From Triops longicaudatus (lineage: Eukaryota; Arthropoda; Branchiopoda; Notostraca; Triopsidae), in contig JAGQDJ010000124.1 of the NCBI GenBank assembly GCA_022885665.1, positions 62,001 through 126,000 on the forward strand: a DNA stretch of 64,000 nt, in the 5' to 3' direction. Positions 39,352 to 52,800 of this stretch are shown here, in pieces (position 1 is the stretch's first letter; each line of letters opens with the position of its first letter). The notes below the pieces were generated by a model. The model saw only the letters and a program-made list of their open reading frames with translations, was not told the DNA's origin and did no database searches. A program made the translations under genes and the position numbers.

Positions 39352-42274
39352 TTAAAATCCATCTACATCTCCTACTTTACGAAAATCAGAATTGGCGTAC
39401 AGATAACCGTCTTTCTCACGCGTTATTCCAATAACGACAGATCCCCAACCTGGAAACTGCATGGTCTTGTGGCCACGTTTCTCCAAACTTTCAACGATTT
39501 CCTACACAACAAACACATATAACTTGGCTAAGAGGACCATAAAACAACGTAACTAAAAGATTTACCCGGGGGAAATCTTGCTCGTATCCAACCTCCATGG
39601 GCAGTACTTGGTGGTGAAATCGAGGACTATCAATGGCAGTTTTGATGTCTTTGCCAAACCATAAATTCTGGATCATGACCTATAAAAGGGTTTTATGGAT
39701 TTTTTGCTCGTAAAAAAATTTAGCCGCCTCTGCGAAATTTTTCAGAAACTAGTAGTAAACGGGAACAAAGTCTTACGTAAGCAGTCGCTGAGGTAATCTT
39801 TGAACCACCCGCGGCACCCGCAACAAGCCGGACGCTGCCGTCATCGTTTATGATTATCACGGGGCACATGGATGATAAAGGACGTTTGCCAGGTGCAATA
39901 AAATTGGCGGGAGAAGGGCTAATTCCGTATAGGTTAGTAATGTTTGGCGCAGAGAAATCATCCATCTCGTTATTCGGAACGATTCCAGTGGACAAAGATC
40001 GAAAAACGGCACCAAAACTGAAATTTTGCAGAAGCTTAGTATGGATATGTAAGCTAAGGCAAGGGTAAATTATAATACTAGTAATTGATGGTCGAAGTTG
40101 CCGACACAGCACTACCATCAGGGGCAACAATTGAAATATGCGACGTGCCTTTATCATTAGGTGTATAAAAGACAGCGCCGTAATAATTTGGGTCATTGAA
40201 CGTTTTTGAATCGTCGATCTTGGCACGAGTTTCAGCTGCAAATTCTTCAGACGTCAAATTTTGCACCAGCTAGAAGGACAAGCGTAATCTGTATCAAACT
40301 TTGGAACACCTGGTCTATTCACTTTTAATTTGCTTTCCAGAAACTAATTTCATTTATGTAATATTAACTCCCCTAGTAAACTTATTTAGTTTATTATTTA
40401 GTTTATCTTATTTACTTGGTGAATAGGTTGAAAATCCGGATCAGCCAACTTGGTACGCTGAGAGTAAGCATGCTTGAAAGCCTCAATAATACGATGATGA
40501 GTCAAGGCCAATGATTCAGGAGATTCGTTGACACGTTCGGGGGAGAACTGGTATTCGTCCAAAATATTCATAACGTACGCAAGGAGCAAACCTGAACCAG
40601 GCGGTGGCATTGCATACAACGTCATATTCCCGTGCAAAACTGCTTTAGCGGGCTTGCGCCATTCAACGCGATAGTTTTTCATATCTTCCAGAGTAATAAG
40701 AGACCCATGTGCTTGCAAGTCCTTCACAAAATCCTCAGCCATACTGCCATTGTATAATATATCGCCGCCTTCTTCCGCAATTCTTCGTAAAGTTTTTGAC
40801 AATCTCAGATCTTTGAATACATCGCCTTCTTCGAATAAACGGCCCGTGTTAGGATTCACGTAAACTTCCCTAAACAGTACAAGTGCAACGCACTGAAACA
40901 GTACGAAACATTTTATGGAGACATTTGCGGATTACCTCATTGACGGCTCGGCCAAGATGAAATCTTTCACTACGCGCAAGCCATTTGCTTTGTGACGATT
41001 TATTTTAACACCTTCTTCGGCTAATTTGGCAGCTGGCAAAACTAAATCACGCCACGGTAGTCGTCCATACATCTTATGACCTTCCCAGTAACCTTTCAGT
41101 TCCGAAGGTACAGCTACTGATAATCCACCTGTTCAACAAGCAAGTGAAAAGGTGTCATTCGTTTTTAAATTTTTGGAGTGCGTTAGTTCATACCAACTCG
41201 ACTTAATGTTTGATTGGCATGAAACATATGAGCAGTGGCAGCGGAAGGGGCAGTTTCACGTGCGTCCAGAGCTTCAACGACTCCCGTCTCTTTATCGTAA
41301 TACGTCATCATAAAACCACCTCCTAAGCCCATACTTTGGCTGTTTACCACGCCTAAACAGAACATAGTCGCAATTGCTGCATCCATCGCGGAACCATTCT
41401 TTTCCAGAATTTCCCTAGACAACTTCGTTGTTACAAATTATCATTGACATTATTACTTAGCATACCTTCCAACTTTTTCGCAAGGCGCTCCATCAACGTT
41501 AACTGCTGCATGCTGGTATTTTCCCAATCGCGAGCTCGAAACGCGAGAAACTGGTTCATTGCCTGACCCTACAGGGGGAGCTTCAAAGGCTTGCGTGTCT
41601 GACTGCGGCTTTTCTTCTCGCACTTCTCTTGGAAATGAATTCGACAAAGTTTTGGGCAACCCAATGCCCAAACCGACTCCAATACCGACTACACATATGA
41701 CGGTAACCAAGCCAACCACGATCATATGGCTCCGTTTGAAACGATACCTAATTGCAGGAACAGAATGAAAACCTTTTTCATCACTTTCCGATTAAAAGTG
41801 CTGGGGTGTGTTACGTGGTTAGTTTTACTTCGGGAAGATCAGCCGAACGCCTTTGTTTCCTTGCTTTTCTTGAACCTTTTGATTTACTTTTAGATCTTTG
41901 TAATTTGGTTAGTCTGTGAAGTAGAACATCGATTTTACGAAAGCCTGTTCAGTGCACACCGCACAGAGCAAGCGACTACCGGTCTCTATCCTATCTGTTA
42001 TGTAAATATGCTGAACTTTATCACAATCATAATTTTTTTTAACGGACAGTTAGCGTCAGGAACTACACTACAGGCTCGTAAATCGAGGCTCTAGCAAATA
42101 CACTATTTTGCAAAACACAAAAAAATATTTGCTTGAATTAAACCATATTTTATACTTTTTCGGTGGGATTCTTTGTAAATTCTCTCTTTTCATCATTTCG
42201 TCAGACTCAGAAGCGTCGCTGGAATCATCACTAGAACGTGGGCTAAACCTGTTGCCCTCGACTGTTTGCTTCAT
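39352..42274 (-). CDS. GGT1: Gamma-glutamyltransferase, type II membrane protein
   Basis: Ten exons join in frame: 42274-42156, 41747-41466, 41414-41194, 41128-40936, 40869-40416, 40269-40079, 40017-39777, 39679-39566 and 39501-39352 account for all nine visible junction-checked blocks plus the start, giving 654 residues. An acidic cytosolic tail with RSSDDSSDASESDE precedes a signal anchor (MIVVGLVTVICVVGIGVGLGIG). The ectodomain has GSAMDAAIATMFCLGVVN and GLGGGFMMTYYD (large subunit). The autocleavage site and catalytic Thr sit in DKGTSHISIVAPDGSAVSAT, followed by STINYYFG and the oxyanion GAAGGSKITSA (small subunit). The enzyme cleaves the gamma-glutamyl bond of glutathione at the cell surface. 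The first exon was found by phase match (AA|G) to the transmembrane exon. Paralogue assignment within GGT1/5/7 is tentative, but the catalytic residues are all present. Confidence 0.93.
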
Positions 42275-42932
42275 CTTAGTCTGAGCAAAAACAAGGTTAA
42301 CATTGGGTAGGACTGTAAGAACCCGCTTTTGCACACAGAAGAAATTGGAAAACAAATCGTATGAAAGCGGACAATTCTGGGAAACGTAGATGGCGTTAGC
42401 ATTCACTTTTTGATTAAAAATTCCCTGCATCTCTGCTATATTCTTTTAACAGTGACCCTTAAACACTTTCAAGCTAACGGTACTACTGGTGCAACATCAA
42501 GGGAATCCATTAATAGACGCGATTTAAAATAAAGTGCAGCATTTGAATAAAAATTAGCCAAGTTTTGTCGTCAACTTACTTTCTAGACGTTTTCTCAGTC
42601 ATAGCAAAAATAAGGAAAACGGAACTAAATAGAAAAGACAACCGCGACGGGGCAATCGCAAATGCTGACTTTACGGATAAGGTACTAAGGTTTTGGATCT
42701 TCCACTGTTCTACATTCGGATGCAAAGAGACAGGTTTGTTCAGCCCTTGGGTGTTCGTCCGACTGAGGTCTATCCGCAAACATCTCACTTCACCTCCGCT
42801 TATGCTGTAGCACGAACGAAAAGCATAATAACCACACAATAGCCATAGTGAACTTTTCGTGTATACACGTTTCGGTACAGTAAATTGAACAAAAAAGAAA
42901 TAAAAAAATAACGCGGTTTTAAATAATGTCGC
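42275..42932. other. Intergenic, GGT promoter side and MED21 3' side
   Basis: No gene is supported. A frame open upstream of the GGT ATG passes an acceptor-like TTTTTGCTCAG, so a GGT 5'UTR intron may end just before 42274. Confidence 0.4.
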
Positions 42933-43560
42933 TTAGGATGGAGATGAATCTGTTAGGTTTTTCCGCTTCGTCATATTCAACTGAGCTTGGGCGATATCGT
43001 GTAATGCGTATTGGACTTTTTCCAACAATTTTTCTCCTTGACGTACTACTTCTTCCAAACGAAGTGCAGATTCTTGGTTTTCTATTTCCAATCGTCGAAG
43101 ACTGGCAACCTTAGACGTCCGACATTTAATTCTTTAATTTTTCTTTTTATTTTGTGGAAAAACGGAAAGAAATTCATGGTTTAAGTTCAAGATTTTTACC
43201 TGCAATTCTGATGTAGAATCTTCTGATGGTAACGAATCGATAAGAACATCAATATCTTTTGCACAACGAGCGATTAAGGTCGCAAAAAGTTGGGCATAGT
43301 CTAAGTCACACAGTGAAAATATTACGTTTGTAGTAAACTCAAACACTTAAAATTACCCTCGGTCGATTGCTGAGGAGTTCGGTTGCCGTTCGTTCGGTCG
43401 AAACTGCTTGGGGGTGCAACTTGCTGAAGTATTCCTATACTGTTGCATAAATTTTCCGCTTGCTAAATAAGACATTTGATTAGGGGTGTGAATATAAACA
43501 AATTCTCTTGTGTATTACCGTGTTTATTGCATCTTGCAACTGAGTTAATCTGTCAGCCAT
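42933..43560 (-). CDS. MED21: MED21, Mediator complex subunit 21
   Basis: Four exons, 43560-43519, 43462-43357, 43300-43200 and 43109-42933, join in frame to 141 residues (human MED21 144). The sequence matches the family from end to end: MADRLTQLQDAIN at the start, QAENLCNSIGILQQVAPPSSF, DYAQLFATLIARCAKDIDV then LIDSLPSEDSTSELQ, and a C-terminal helix with LEEVVRQGEKLLEKVQYALHDIAQAQL. MED21 pairs with MED7 in the Mediator middle module, which links transcription factors to RNA polymerase II. No ORF of normal detection length covers more than a part of the gene because the exons are short. It is divergent from ANKFY1. Confidence 0.97.
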
Positions 43561-43884
43561 TGTAACGGATTCTCAATATTGTTATCTTTCTTTATTTAAA
43601 TTTCGTATCACTGTTTTCTTTTAAACTTGAAACCGTGTTGGCAGCTGGGGTGTGGACAGCTGCAATGCTGCAATAGTGGTTGCTCGATTCCCATTGGTCT
43701 CGAACCGTACCGCCCTTTCTGAACCTGCTCTACGTGTAGTGCTTAACTATTAAAGTTTTGGTGGGCGGAAAATAGTGTGCATGTTTACCGTAAAAACAAG
43801 TTTTGAGTTCCGTTGACAACTTAGCGAATTGGTTAGGTGACATCAAGTTTCTGACTAGTCAAATTGTAGTTCTGTTCATAAGCC
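43561..43884. promoter_or_regulatory. Shared divergent promoter region of MED21 and ANKFY1
   Basis: The two start codons lie 324 bases apart, facing away from each other. The interval has a GC-richer centre (about 43630-43730, with 'gaaccgtaccgccc'). Both promoters must lie here; single elements cannot be assigned. Confidence 0.5.
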
Positions 43885-46800
43885 ATGAACGATGGTAAGA
43901 ATGATAAGAATAAAGCCTATTTAACCGAATAATTCTTGTAGAATAAAACGAGTTCATCTTTCTACATGTCGCCCCTTGTCCATTGGTTCGAAAATAATAT
44001 TGTTATTTTTAGGTGAAGCTTCTAAGCTCGCTCGTCACTTGGCTCTACTTAAAGATGAATATCGCAAGCTCCAGATAGCATACAATGATCTGGAACGCCA
44101 GCATTCTCTATGTGCTTCGGGAGAACGGTCTGATAATGGATTTGTGGGCAAACTCATTCAGTTTGTCGCTAGTCTGTACAACCAGGCTAATTACAGGTAA
44201 CTTAAACTGCATTTATAATAAGTTACCCTCTTTAATTTTATCGGATCTTAGTGATATAATCATCAAGTTAGCTGACAGAACCATTAAAAGCCACAAATTC
44301 GTTTTAGCAGCCCGAGGCGAAAAATGGAGCAACGAGCCTTTGGAACAAGTCTCAAACTTAGGTAAGTCTGCTGTGTGTTGAATTTATAAATATTTATCAG
44401 TTTATTTCCATTGAGGAAGTATGTAAAAAGTAATTCGAATAAGTTACTATGGATTTCGTTACTCTGTAAAGTTTAAACAGCGTAAATGTATAAAACTCGT
44501 CCCTTCTGAAATGTGTTACTTTACTTATCGTTCAGTTAATTTTTGGCTCAAATAGACTGGACATTTTTGGAGCCCGGCGTGGGTGAGGCTTTAGCCCAGT
44601 GGCTTTACACCGAAACCTTACCTCCAGCCAGTGATGACCAACAAGTTTTTCTCCTCAAATTGATGAAAGCGGCTCGTAAGTTCGCTTTAACCAGTTTAAT
44701 CAACAAAAGCGTGGGAATTCTCATTCCGGCGTTAAACGTTCGTAACTGCGTACGCTTTTACGAAGCCGCCGAGGAAATTAAGGCTAATACGTTGCGCGAA
44801 CATTGTCTATCTCTTATCAACGCACACTGGGTAAGAAAAGAGAATAATGTTTACTTGTAATTTATAACTTGTCAAAAATTTCTTTTCCTAGAGCGAATTA
44901 GGAGCGCAGGATTTCGCTCCCTTATCAGCCCCTATGTTATACAAACTTCTTGAACAGCAAACCACGCATCCTTTACATTCCGCCATTCGCTTAGGCCGTG
45001 AAGATGTCGTTTTCTTGGATTTAGTGAAATATGCCAGCCAGGTAAACAAGATTCTTTTTTGTATTTGGAATAATTACTTTTACACATGGAAAAAGGAATA
45101 ATTAAAAGCATAAAGATTAAAACCGAAACATTTTTGTAGCTAAACAGTTGATCAGGAAACTTGCTTTTCTGGATAGATTTCAATCTTAAATAAAGACAAC
45201 GCGGTGTTGCAGGGGATAAGGGAAGGTATCACAGTTTTGTCAGGGACCACATTTTGACACTTGCAAGCTCTTTTGATGGATTCTTTTTCAAGCCGCTCAT
45301 TTGAAGAGTGTCATAAAAGTTGAAGAGCAAATAAAAGAAGAAAAAGCCACACCCCGTACATCTGTGCAGGTTTTGCAGTAAATGCGCGTAGTGAAGAACC
45401 GGTGTTGCATAAATACGTGGAGCAAAAGCAAAACGACACACGTGTGTTGTCAAAGCGGTTCTCATTTTGGCAGCCGTCCCTAAAACAACGCCTTCTTTTT
45501 ATTGATGTCTCCCTTTTGACGGGTAGTTAGGCTTAAACAGATTACTTTCCACATAGCCTTTGGCAACTCTTATCTTAAGGCTCTCCCCGACATTTTTTTC
45601 GTACGTTTTTTTTTCCAATTCGCCAATCGTAGGCTGCATTTTTTTTTTCTTGAGGAATACTTTTCCCTCCTTGTGGGCATGGGATTCCGGAAAACTGACG
45701 AAAAAAATGCATGTCGGGAGGAGCCTTTAGTCTGTCTTAGTAGAGAAGGGTGTAATTTTTTGGATCAGTTACTTGTATGCGTCAGTACGAATAAGTTTTA
45801 TCTCCTTCCATTTTCCGTTCTGCGGTTCTATACTCGCGTCCGTTTGCGGTGCGCAGCCTCTTTCCGTTACCATAGCTTTTCCTACGAAAGTTGAGTTATT
45901 AAGATATTAGCGACCTTTTCAAAGACTTAGTGAACAGTGTTATCATTAATGAAATCGTTTGTAGATGTTCGTCGTTATCGACACTAAACCTGTACTAGAT
46001 TGTAGTATCTAGTTAATCCCAGTTATGTTTACGTTTAGTGCGAATGAAAGATGTACGAACTAGATTACTGTTCCATTGAGTTGTCACTCGTGCGTCAATG
46101 TCATTGTGCGGGAGTTTGTCGTCTAAATTCTTGAATGACTTTGTTGTCGTTCTTAAAGCCAAACAAAGTATTGAGAACAAGGAATCTTAACAGGTTCCTC
46201 CTGGTTAGTGCGAATATTGTTCATCCGATCACGAATACGTGCGGATTTCAAAAACTACTCTTTTTTTTGCACGTTATCTTATTCTGAATAATTAAACTTA
46301 TTGCCAAGAAAATTATTATTACTGTATATTTGTATTTATTATTCAAATGTGTTTGTTCTGTTAACGTGTTAAGGTAAGTAGTGAGATGCTGAACCGTCAA
46401 AGTTAGAGAAAACTGGATATCCTAGCCAACTTTTCTACTAAGCTTTTTAATTTCTTTTAAAGTAAGAGGTAATGTATTGTTACCTGATAAATTGATAGTC
46501 ATTTATTTTGTTGATAAATTGTGCTTAACGATATCATGACGTTTGTGTAAATATACTTGGTAGAGCTGTTTTTCCCTTTCCTAACTAATAAGTATTAGTA
46601 CATTTTTATGTACACAATTTTTTGGATGAGCGAAAAATTGATGACAATAGATAAGTAAAGAAAACATATTAGGTTACTTCCGTCTGGTAATTCAAGCGTA
46701 TAGTTCTTCTTCATGCAGAAAGTAGATGAGGGGCAATCAACTCGAAATTTTGGGGAAAAATAGTCGAAGTTTGAACACAAGTTCTCGGTCATATTCGGAC

Positions 46801-49800
46801 GTTGGGGCCTTTGCGCTCTGCAGTGGTAGCATTGAAGGCCGTTACCTTGGGAATAGGACCATATTAAGGAGAGCTTATTAGCATACATTAAAAAGCGGAC
46901 TTGATCCCCAAGATTCCTAAGCAGTTTTGACGCTTGAAATTTAAAAAGTGGTTAGTAACTTTTGCACTCACTGAAATGGAAGAGGGCGATAAAAATGAAG
47001 ATCCACATGACTGTTTTACGGGTACGAATTTGCACAGTTATTGGGGAGTGAACGACTTGATCTAAGAAACTACATAATCACTTGAATAAGGTCATTGAAA
47101 AAGAGGAGGCGAGTGACAAAACTTTGTCTACGTGAGTCCAGGCTGAAGGACAGACTGAAACTGTGTATTTGCGTTGGAAGTCTGTTTGGGTTGTGTGAGC
47201 CGCAGTCTTAAAACGTTCGTTGCTAGCAAGCTAAAAGAGCCGAGGAGTAACATGCGATGCGAGAATGGGAAGTCCCCAAGGTTAGCTAAGACTGGCTGAG
47301 CTTCAAGGTGTGTTTGGAGTTTTGGCCTTTACCTCCCCAACAATGAAAGTCGCTAGTTTTACGTTCCGTTTCCACTGATGTCTTAACCCAGGCAAGTGGG
47401 AAGTAAAGCAATGTTCCCCGAAGCGCGATGAAAGGGTAGTGGGAACGCAGGTTTAAAATTACAAGGCGGAAGCAAGGGATGGCATAACTCTCGCATTTTC
47501 CCCATACAGTTTACAGGTGTGGGAAAAATTGGGTTAGACTGAAACAGAGAATGCTGGTACTAATAGAAATGTGGGAATACTTTTAACTTTTACAATTTGT
47601 CAACAGGAAATGTGAAACTTGCGGTTAAATGGATGAAAGGATAGTAGGTAACGGTATGTGCAGTCTCTGGGAGGTAAGGGGTGGGGCTATATAATGCCTT
47701 GAGCGAAATCGGAGAATTCTGTCTACTGTAAATTCCAATTATAGTCGAACCGGCTTATTTGAATAGCAGTTATTTGAATATTCTGACCAATTAAATGAAA
47801 TTTTACAGTCTTGTTTTAAGCCCATAAAATTCAGTGTAAATGTACTTCTTCTAATGAATAAAGAAAATAAATTTTCTTTTTTATAAAAAAATAAATAAAT
47901 AAAGCCCCACAATCAACCTTACAATGCTGAATATCCGCGTCGATATGAATACGTATCTTTGGCAATTCAAGCATATCAAGCACTTCATAGGAAATTGAGA
48001 GCAAATGCAGTCCAAAAGAAAAAGATTTTAAATACACAACTTCGTATTTTTTAATGCTCCGTACTTTCGGTTACTGCCCGTCCAGTCCCGAGCCTATTCA
48101 AATAATCGGGTTGCACTGTATATGAAATATAGAGCACTTGACTTTCGCGTTCGATAGCGAAAAATAACATCTAATAATAGAGCTTACAGTAAATATTAAT
48201 GGTAATGTGAAACCTATTCCCAATGCAGTTTAGTGAAGTAAACTAGCATTAGTTCATGTGTAACTTCTAGTGGGCAGTAGAAATTTAGCGACAGTTTGTG
48301 AAATAAAAATACAAGTAATTTCTGTTATATATTGTTTAAAAAAATGAAAGACGCCACAGACGTACAACCTGTTGACGATCCTATGTTTATCGAAATATTT
48401 CATGTCCGTTATTTAAAAAAAAACTTTTACATAAAAGAGCAATTCAATTTACATCTTAGGACGGAGCGATTCTAAAACAAATATCAAATTTCTTTGTTGG
48501 TTTTAACAATTCTGGAGAAAATTTACAGTAGGGGAAATAATTTTGATGTTGTTTTACATTCATAACGTTAAAGTCTAAATGCTAACAATTGAGAAGTTTA
48601 TAGAGTCTTGCACTCTCATTTTTTTAAAAAAAACGTACAATGAAAAAAGAAGATGGTAAAAATTTTTGGGAACACGATCGTTACAAGAGCAAAAGATATT
48701 TTCGTTTTCCTTTGTCGATCTTAAATAGATAAGTGCGTGAAAATTGTTATTTCTTTTGTGGATGTGAGTAAACATGATGGATCTGAGAAAGTTGGGGAAA
48801 TAACTGATTTACGGTGTGGGATGAGAATTCAAATCTTTGATAACATAAGATGAGGATTCACATTTTTTTATCCCATAACTCCATAATGAGTGCAATATTC
48901 CCGTTTAGCTTGCTGCAAGCTGGACTGTTTGGCTGTTCATTTTTCGATATCAACGGTTTCGGAATGTACTGTTGTTTTTATTATGGTATTCATAACTTCT
49001 TTCGGCATAGTCTAGAAATCCTGCAATCGAAACCAACTTTATAAACACCAACACAAATGTATTTACCTTAGAGGAAAGTCACTTGACAGCACGTAAAACT
49101 TTGTCAGTATCTAGAGTCAAATAGCCATTGTATAAAGTTTGAAGCTATCGTTAGCGTCGCTTGTTGTTGACTACATTCATTTATGTGTCCTTCTGTTTCT
49201 TCATGCTAGCAATGTAAACATTTGCGGCCCAGTTAGTCTTTGCATCTATAGAAATATTTTGACATCCTGCATTTAGAGAAGCCGTAGCAATAGTGTAGCC
49301 TTAGTCGTAAACTCGCGTAGCCGAGTTATCAGTTTGATGGACTAGGGGAGTTTTGGATAGACGTATTAAAGTAGCGTAAAAGCGCCATATATGCCTACAT
49401 CACGCCCAAGTTGCTTCTTGATTCATCACTGAACCACTGACTGGTTTTCGTGAATGACTCAGAAATAAATAGGGACTACAGGTGTCTCTTCTTTCAGGAC
49501 AGGACACGTTCTATGAAACCTCGTAAATATGTGAATTCTGTAAAAAGAGAGCAAGTACCGCGTTAAATAACTAAACGACATTTGTGCAAGGTTTCGTATT
49601 AACGCTGCCAGTTTTATAAGCTGCAACTTTTCTAGACATCTTCAAAGACTTACAAACATCTGTAGTCAATGTATATATTGTATGTAGATTATTTCTCAGT
49701 TTCTGTTCCTGTACCAGGTTTCTCACATTGCGTGATCTGGTCGCAGAGTAGCCTGTGAACGAAATGTTCTTATTGTATAGCCTGTCGCTTGATCTGTCGT

Positions 49801-52800
49801 GAAAAGTGTTATGTGAATCTTTACTGGCGTAGGCTGGTTAAGAAAGTTTCGCGGACCCAAATTGTCGCGGAGACCACCGAATTCCGGTTAGCCCGCTCTC
49901 TCCCTTCACCTTCATAAAAAAAAGCCCGAGCGTCTTGGTCAACGAGTTTATAAGAGGTCACCAGCGCTGTAAGGTCCTCAGTCGCCAGCAAGACATCAGG
50001 CGTCCTTCTTAGCTACCAATATTCCTTCGTACCATTTTTCCTTTCTTAGCCTCTTTGGACTGAAGTAAAGGCGGCTCTGGCCCGGGGACTCATGTCCCCT
50101 GTGACCAGAGTGGAGTTTTCACCTTTGAGGCCCTATATTAACGCAATTCGTGGCGTAGCGTCGTTATGAAAAGGCTCTAGTCCATAAAAGCGTAGTGTAC
50201 TGTACTGAAGACGTGCAGCTAATGTAGGGGATACTGGGGCACGTCAGCCAGTTTTTCACCTCAGAAGACCTGGAAGGCTTAGTTTGAAAGATGTTGAATT
50301 TTTTCTTAGGTATTTTGTTAGATCTTGTCTTTTCTACTTTGTCTGTGATTTGCTTTCGATTGCGTGACGACTAGGGATAACTTTTTATCTTAGTTATCCT
50401 GAGTTTGATCAAGTGTCCATGCTGCCCCTACAGCTAGTAGGTTGTACACTACTGCGAAAGTTCCCTTTTGGTAAATCGGGTTTTGCTTAGCTATGAACTC
50501 CACTCTGGTGTCAGTGCTATGTAATTGATGTAAATACCTTCTTACCTATACTGCTAAAGCTATTGAACTAGAAATTTAGAAAGCCAAAGCTGATAAAAGT
50601 GAAACAAATGCATATTTTTGAGCTCCTTCTTGTCATGCCTGCCAGCCTGATTTAGTATTATGTGTAAAGCTACTAATATCGGGTGTACGTACTTTATTTT
50701 GTTTAATCTCGGGCAAATTGTTGTCGATAGCTTACTGAAAAGACTTTTGTTGGTATTCATGTTATTTGAGATACCCAACCTGTCAATTCATTTTGTACGA
50801 CCTGCCCCGTTGCCTTAGTCTAAAAAAACGGAGGAAGGTCAATACGTAAATAAAAATAATTTTGACAGTTCTGGGTTTATTTTGTAGCTTAGTAATGTAC
50901 CTTTTCCATTGAAAAAAGTTTCGTAGAGCTGTGTCATGAACTGTTGGAAAAAGTTGCAACTAAGTGATTTTCCCAAAACTTGGAGAACACCCCAGAAAGA
51001 AAACGTCACAGACTCCAAAATGGCAATGGCTGACGGTGATCATTCAAACTGTCAGCGTACTAGCGAATGCCCGTTTTGAATGTGCAGTATTTTTTTTTAT
51101 GTTTTACTCTTGGACGTAGGAGATAATCAGAATTCCAGCCTACCCCCTAACCAAGGTGTCTCAGTCTCCCCGACACTTTTTCTGTGGATAATACTGTGTT
51201 TATGACCATGAATTATTTGCAAATTTGACGCGCGAAAAAAAATGAGAGTCCATGTATATACTGTACACGTTACGTGAGTTCCTATGAACTCATTCATTTC
51301 ATGAGTCCTAATTGTGCTAAACATCGTCTTGTAACTAGATCCCTGGGCGCTTGGACGCAATGGATGTTATTGGCGACGTGCCTTTGGACCTCGCTCTGCG
51401 GTTAAAACACGAAGGGATTGCGAAAGCCTTAGTACAGCAGCGCGCTTCATTAAACTCCGTTGATAGCCAAGGATTTCGGTTACTGCACCGCGCCATTTTG
51501 CGACGTAAGCTTGTCAAACTTGGTTTGCCAGAAAAAGCACGCCTTCATGTGGGGGTTTTCTATTAGGCGATGAGTTTTCCTGTCAATTCCTTATCGAGCA
51601 TGGCGCTTCGGTCTCACCTTCCATCCCCGAAACCTTAGAAACAGCACTGCATTTACTGGCGCAAACCGAACTTCAGGATAATGTGCAGATTTCCGATAGT
51701 GAAGCCGAAATTGAAGACTGGAAAGCAACCAACGTTTCGCAAATTGCGCAGTCTTTGTTAGATAAAGGCGCTGATCCTAATGCGGCAGCAAGAGATGGGC
51801 GCACCCCTCTCCATTATACAATTCAGCACCATAATTCTGCAGTGTTACAAATCCTTTTGAAAACAAAGCTTCTTGACTTGGAGAAAAAAGACCAAGCAGG
51901 ACTCGTTCCTTTATGGTATGCGTTGCAGAATGATGCTGACTTGGGAGAAACGTCGCCAGCAGCCCAATTAGTAGCCAAAGGAGCTTCGTGTAATGCGGTA
52001 ACATCGAAGACCTGTTCAAGTTCAGGGTCAGCTTTATTTATGCATCTTCTATTTTTTCACATGATTAAGGTTATTCCCGGTACAGGGGAAAGTCTCTTAC
52101 ACCTTGCGACCAGAAAAGGATTGGAGTCTGCTGCCTTATTTTTAGTTAAACATGGAGCTTTGATAAACAGCATCAATTCTCGGGTAAAGCTATTTTGTCC
52201 ACTTTATTTCGAAATATGTTCCCTTCTTTCCTTAGAAACAGTTTTGAAAAAGCTTAAAATAGGTAATTGAGTTTAAATGTAATTAATGCTGAGCTTTTGG
52301 CATTTTACAATGTTTAGGGTGAAAGTCCTTTGCACGTGGCATGTGCCGTAGGGCTAGAAGAGTTGACACTAGTTTTGTTGAGAAAAGGGGCCAATTGCAA
52401 TTTGCAAACGACGGCACCACCCCCAAAAGACCTTTTTTCGTCCCTGCAATCTGAAAATCCATTCGAGGAAAATGAAGAGGAGCATGAAGATGCTGTTTGG
52501 AAGCAAACATCACTACATTTGGCTATTGCAGGCTCGCATGCGTCCGTAGTTCAAGTTTTATTGAACTTTAAAGGTATATTAAACATATGCCATAAAGATA
52601 ATAATTAAAGCAGCTTACACTGATACTAAACCGTTTTCGTTCTTTTTCTTTAGTGGAATCGGACACAACGACTCATTTCGTCCCCAATGTCAACTTGAAG
52701 AACTCGGCGGATGAAGCACCGTTGGGTTTAGCTTTACGCAAAGGGATGTTTAACACTGCCCGTCAGCTTATTGACGGTAAGTGGAATATTTGTGTGAATT

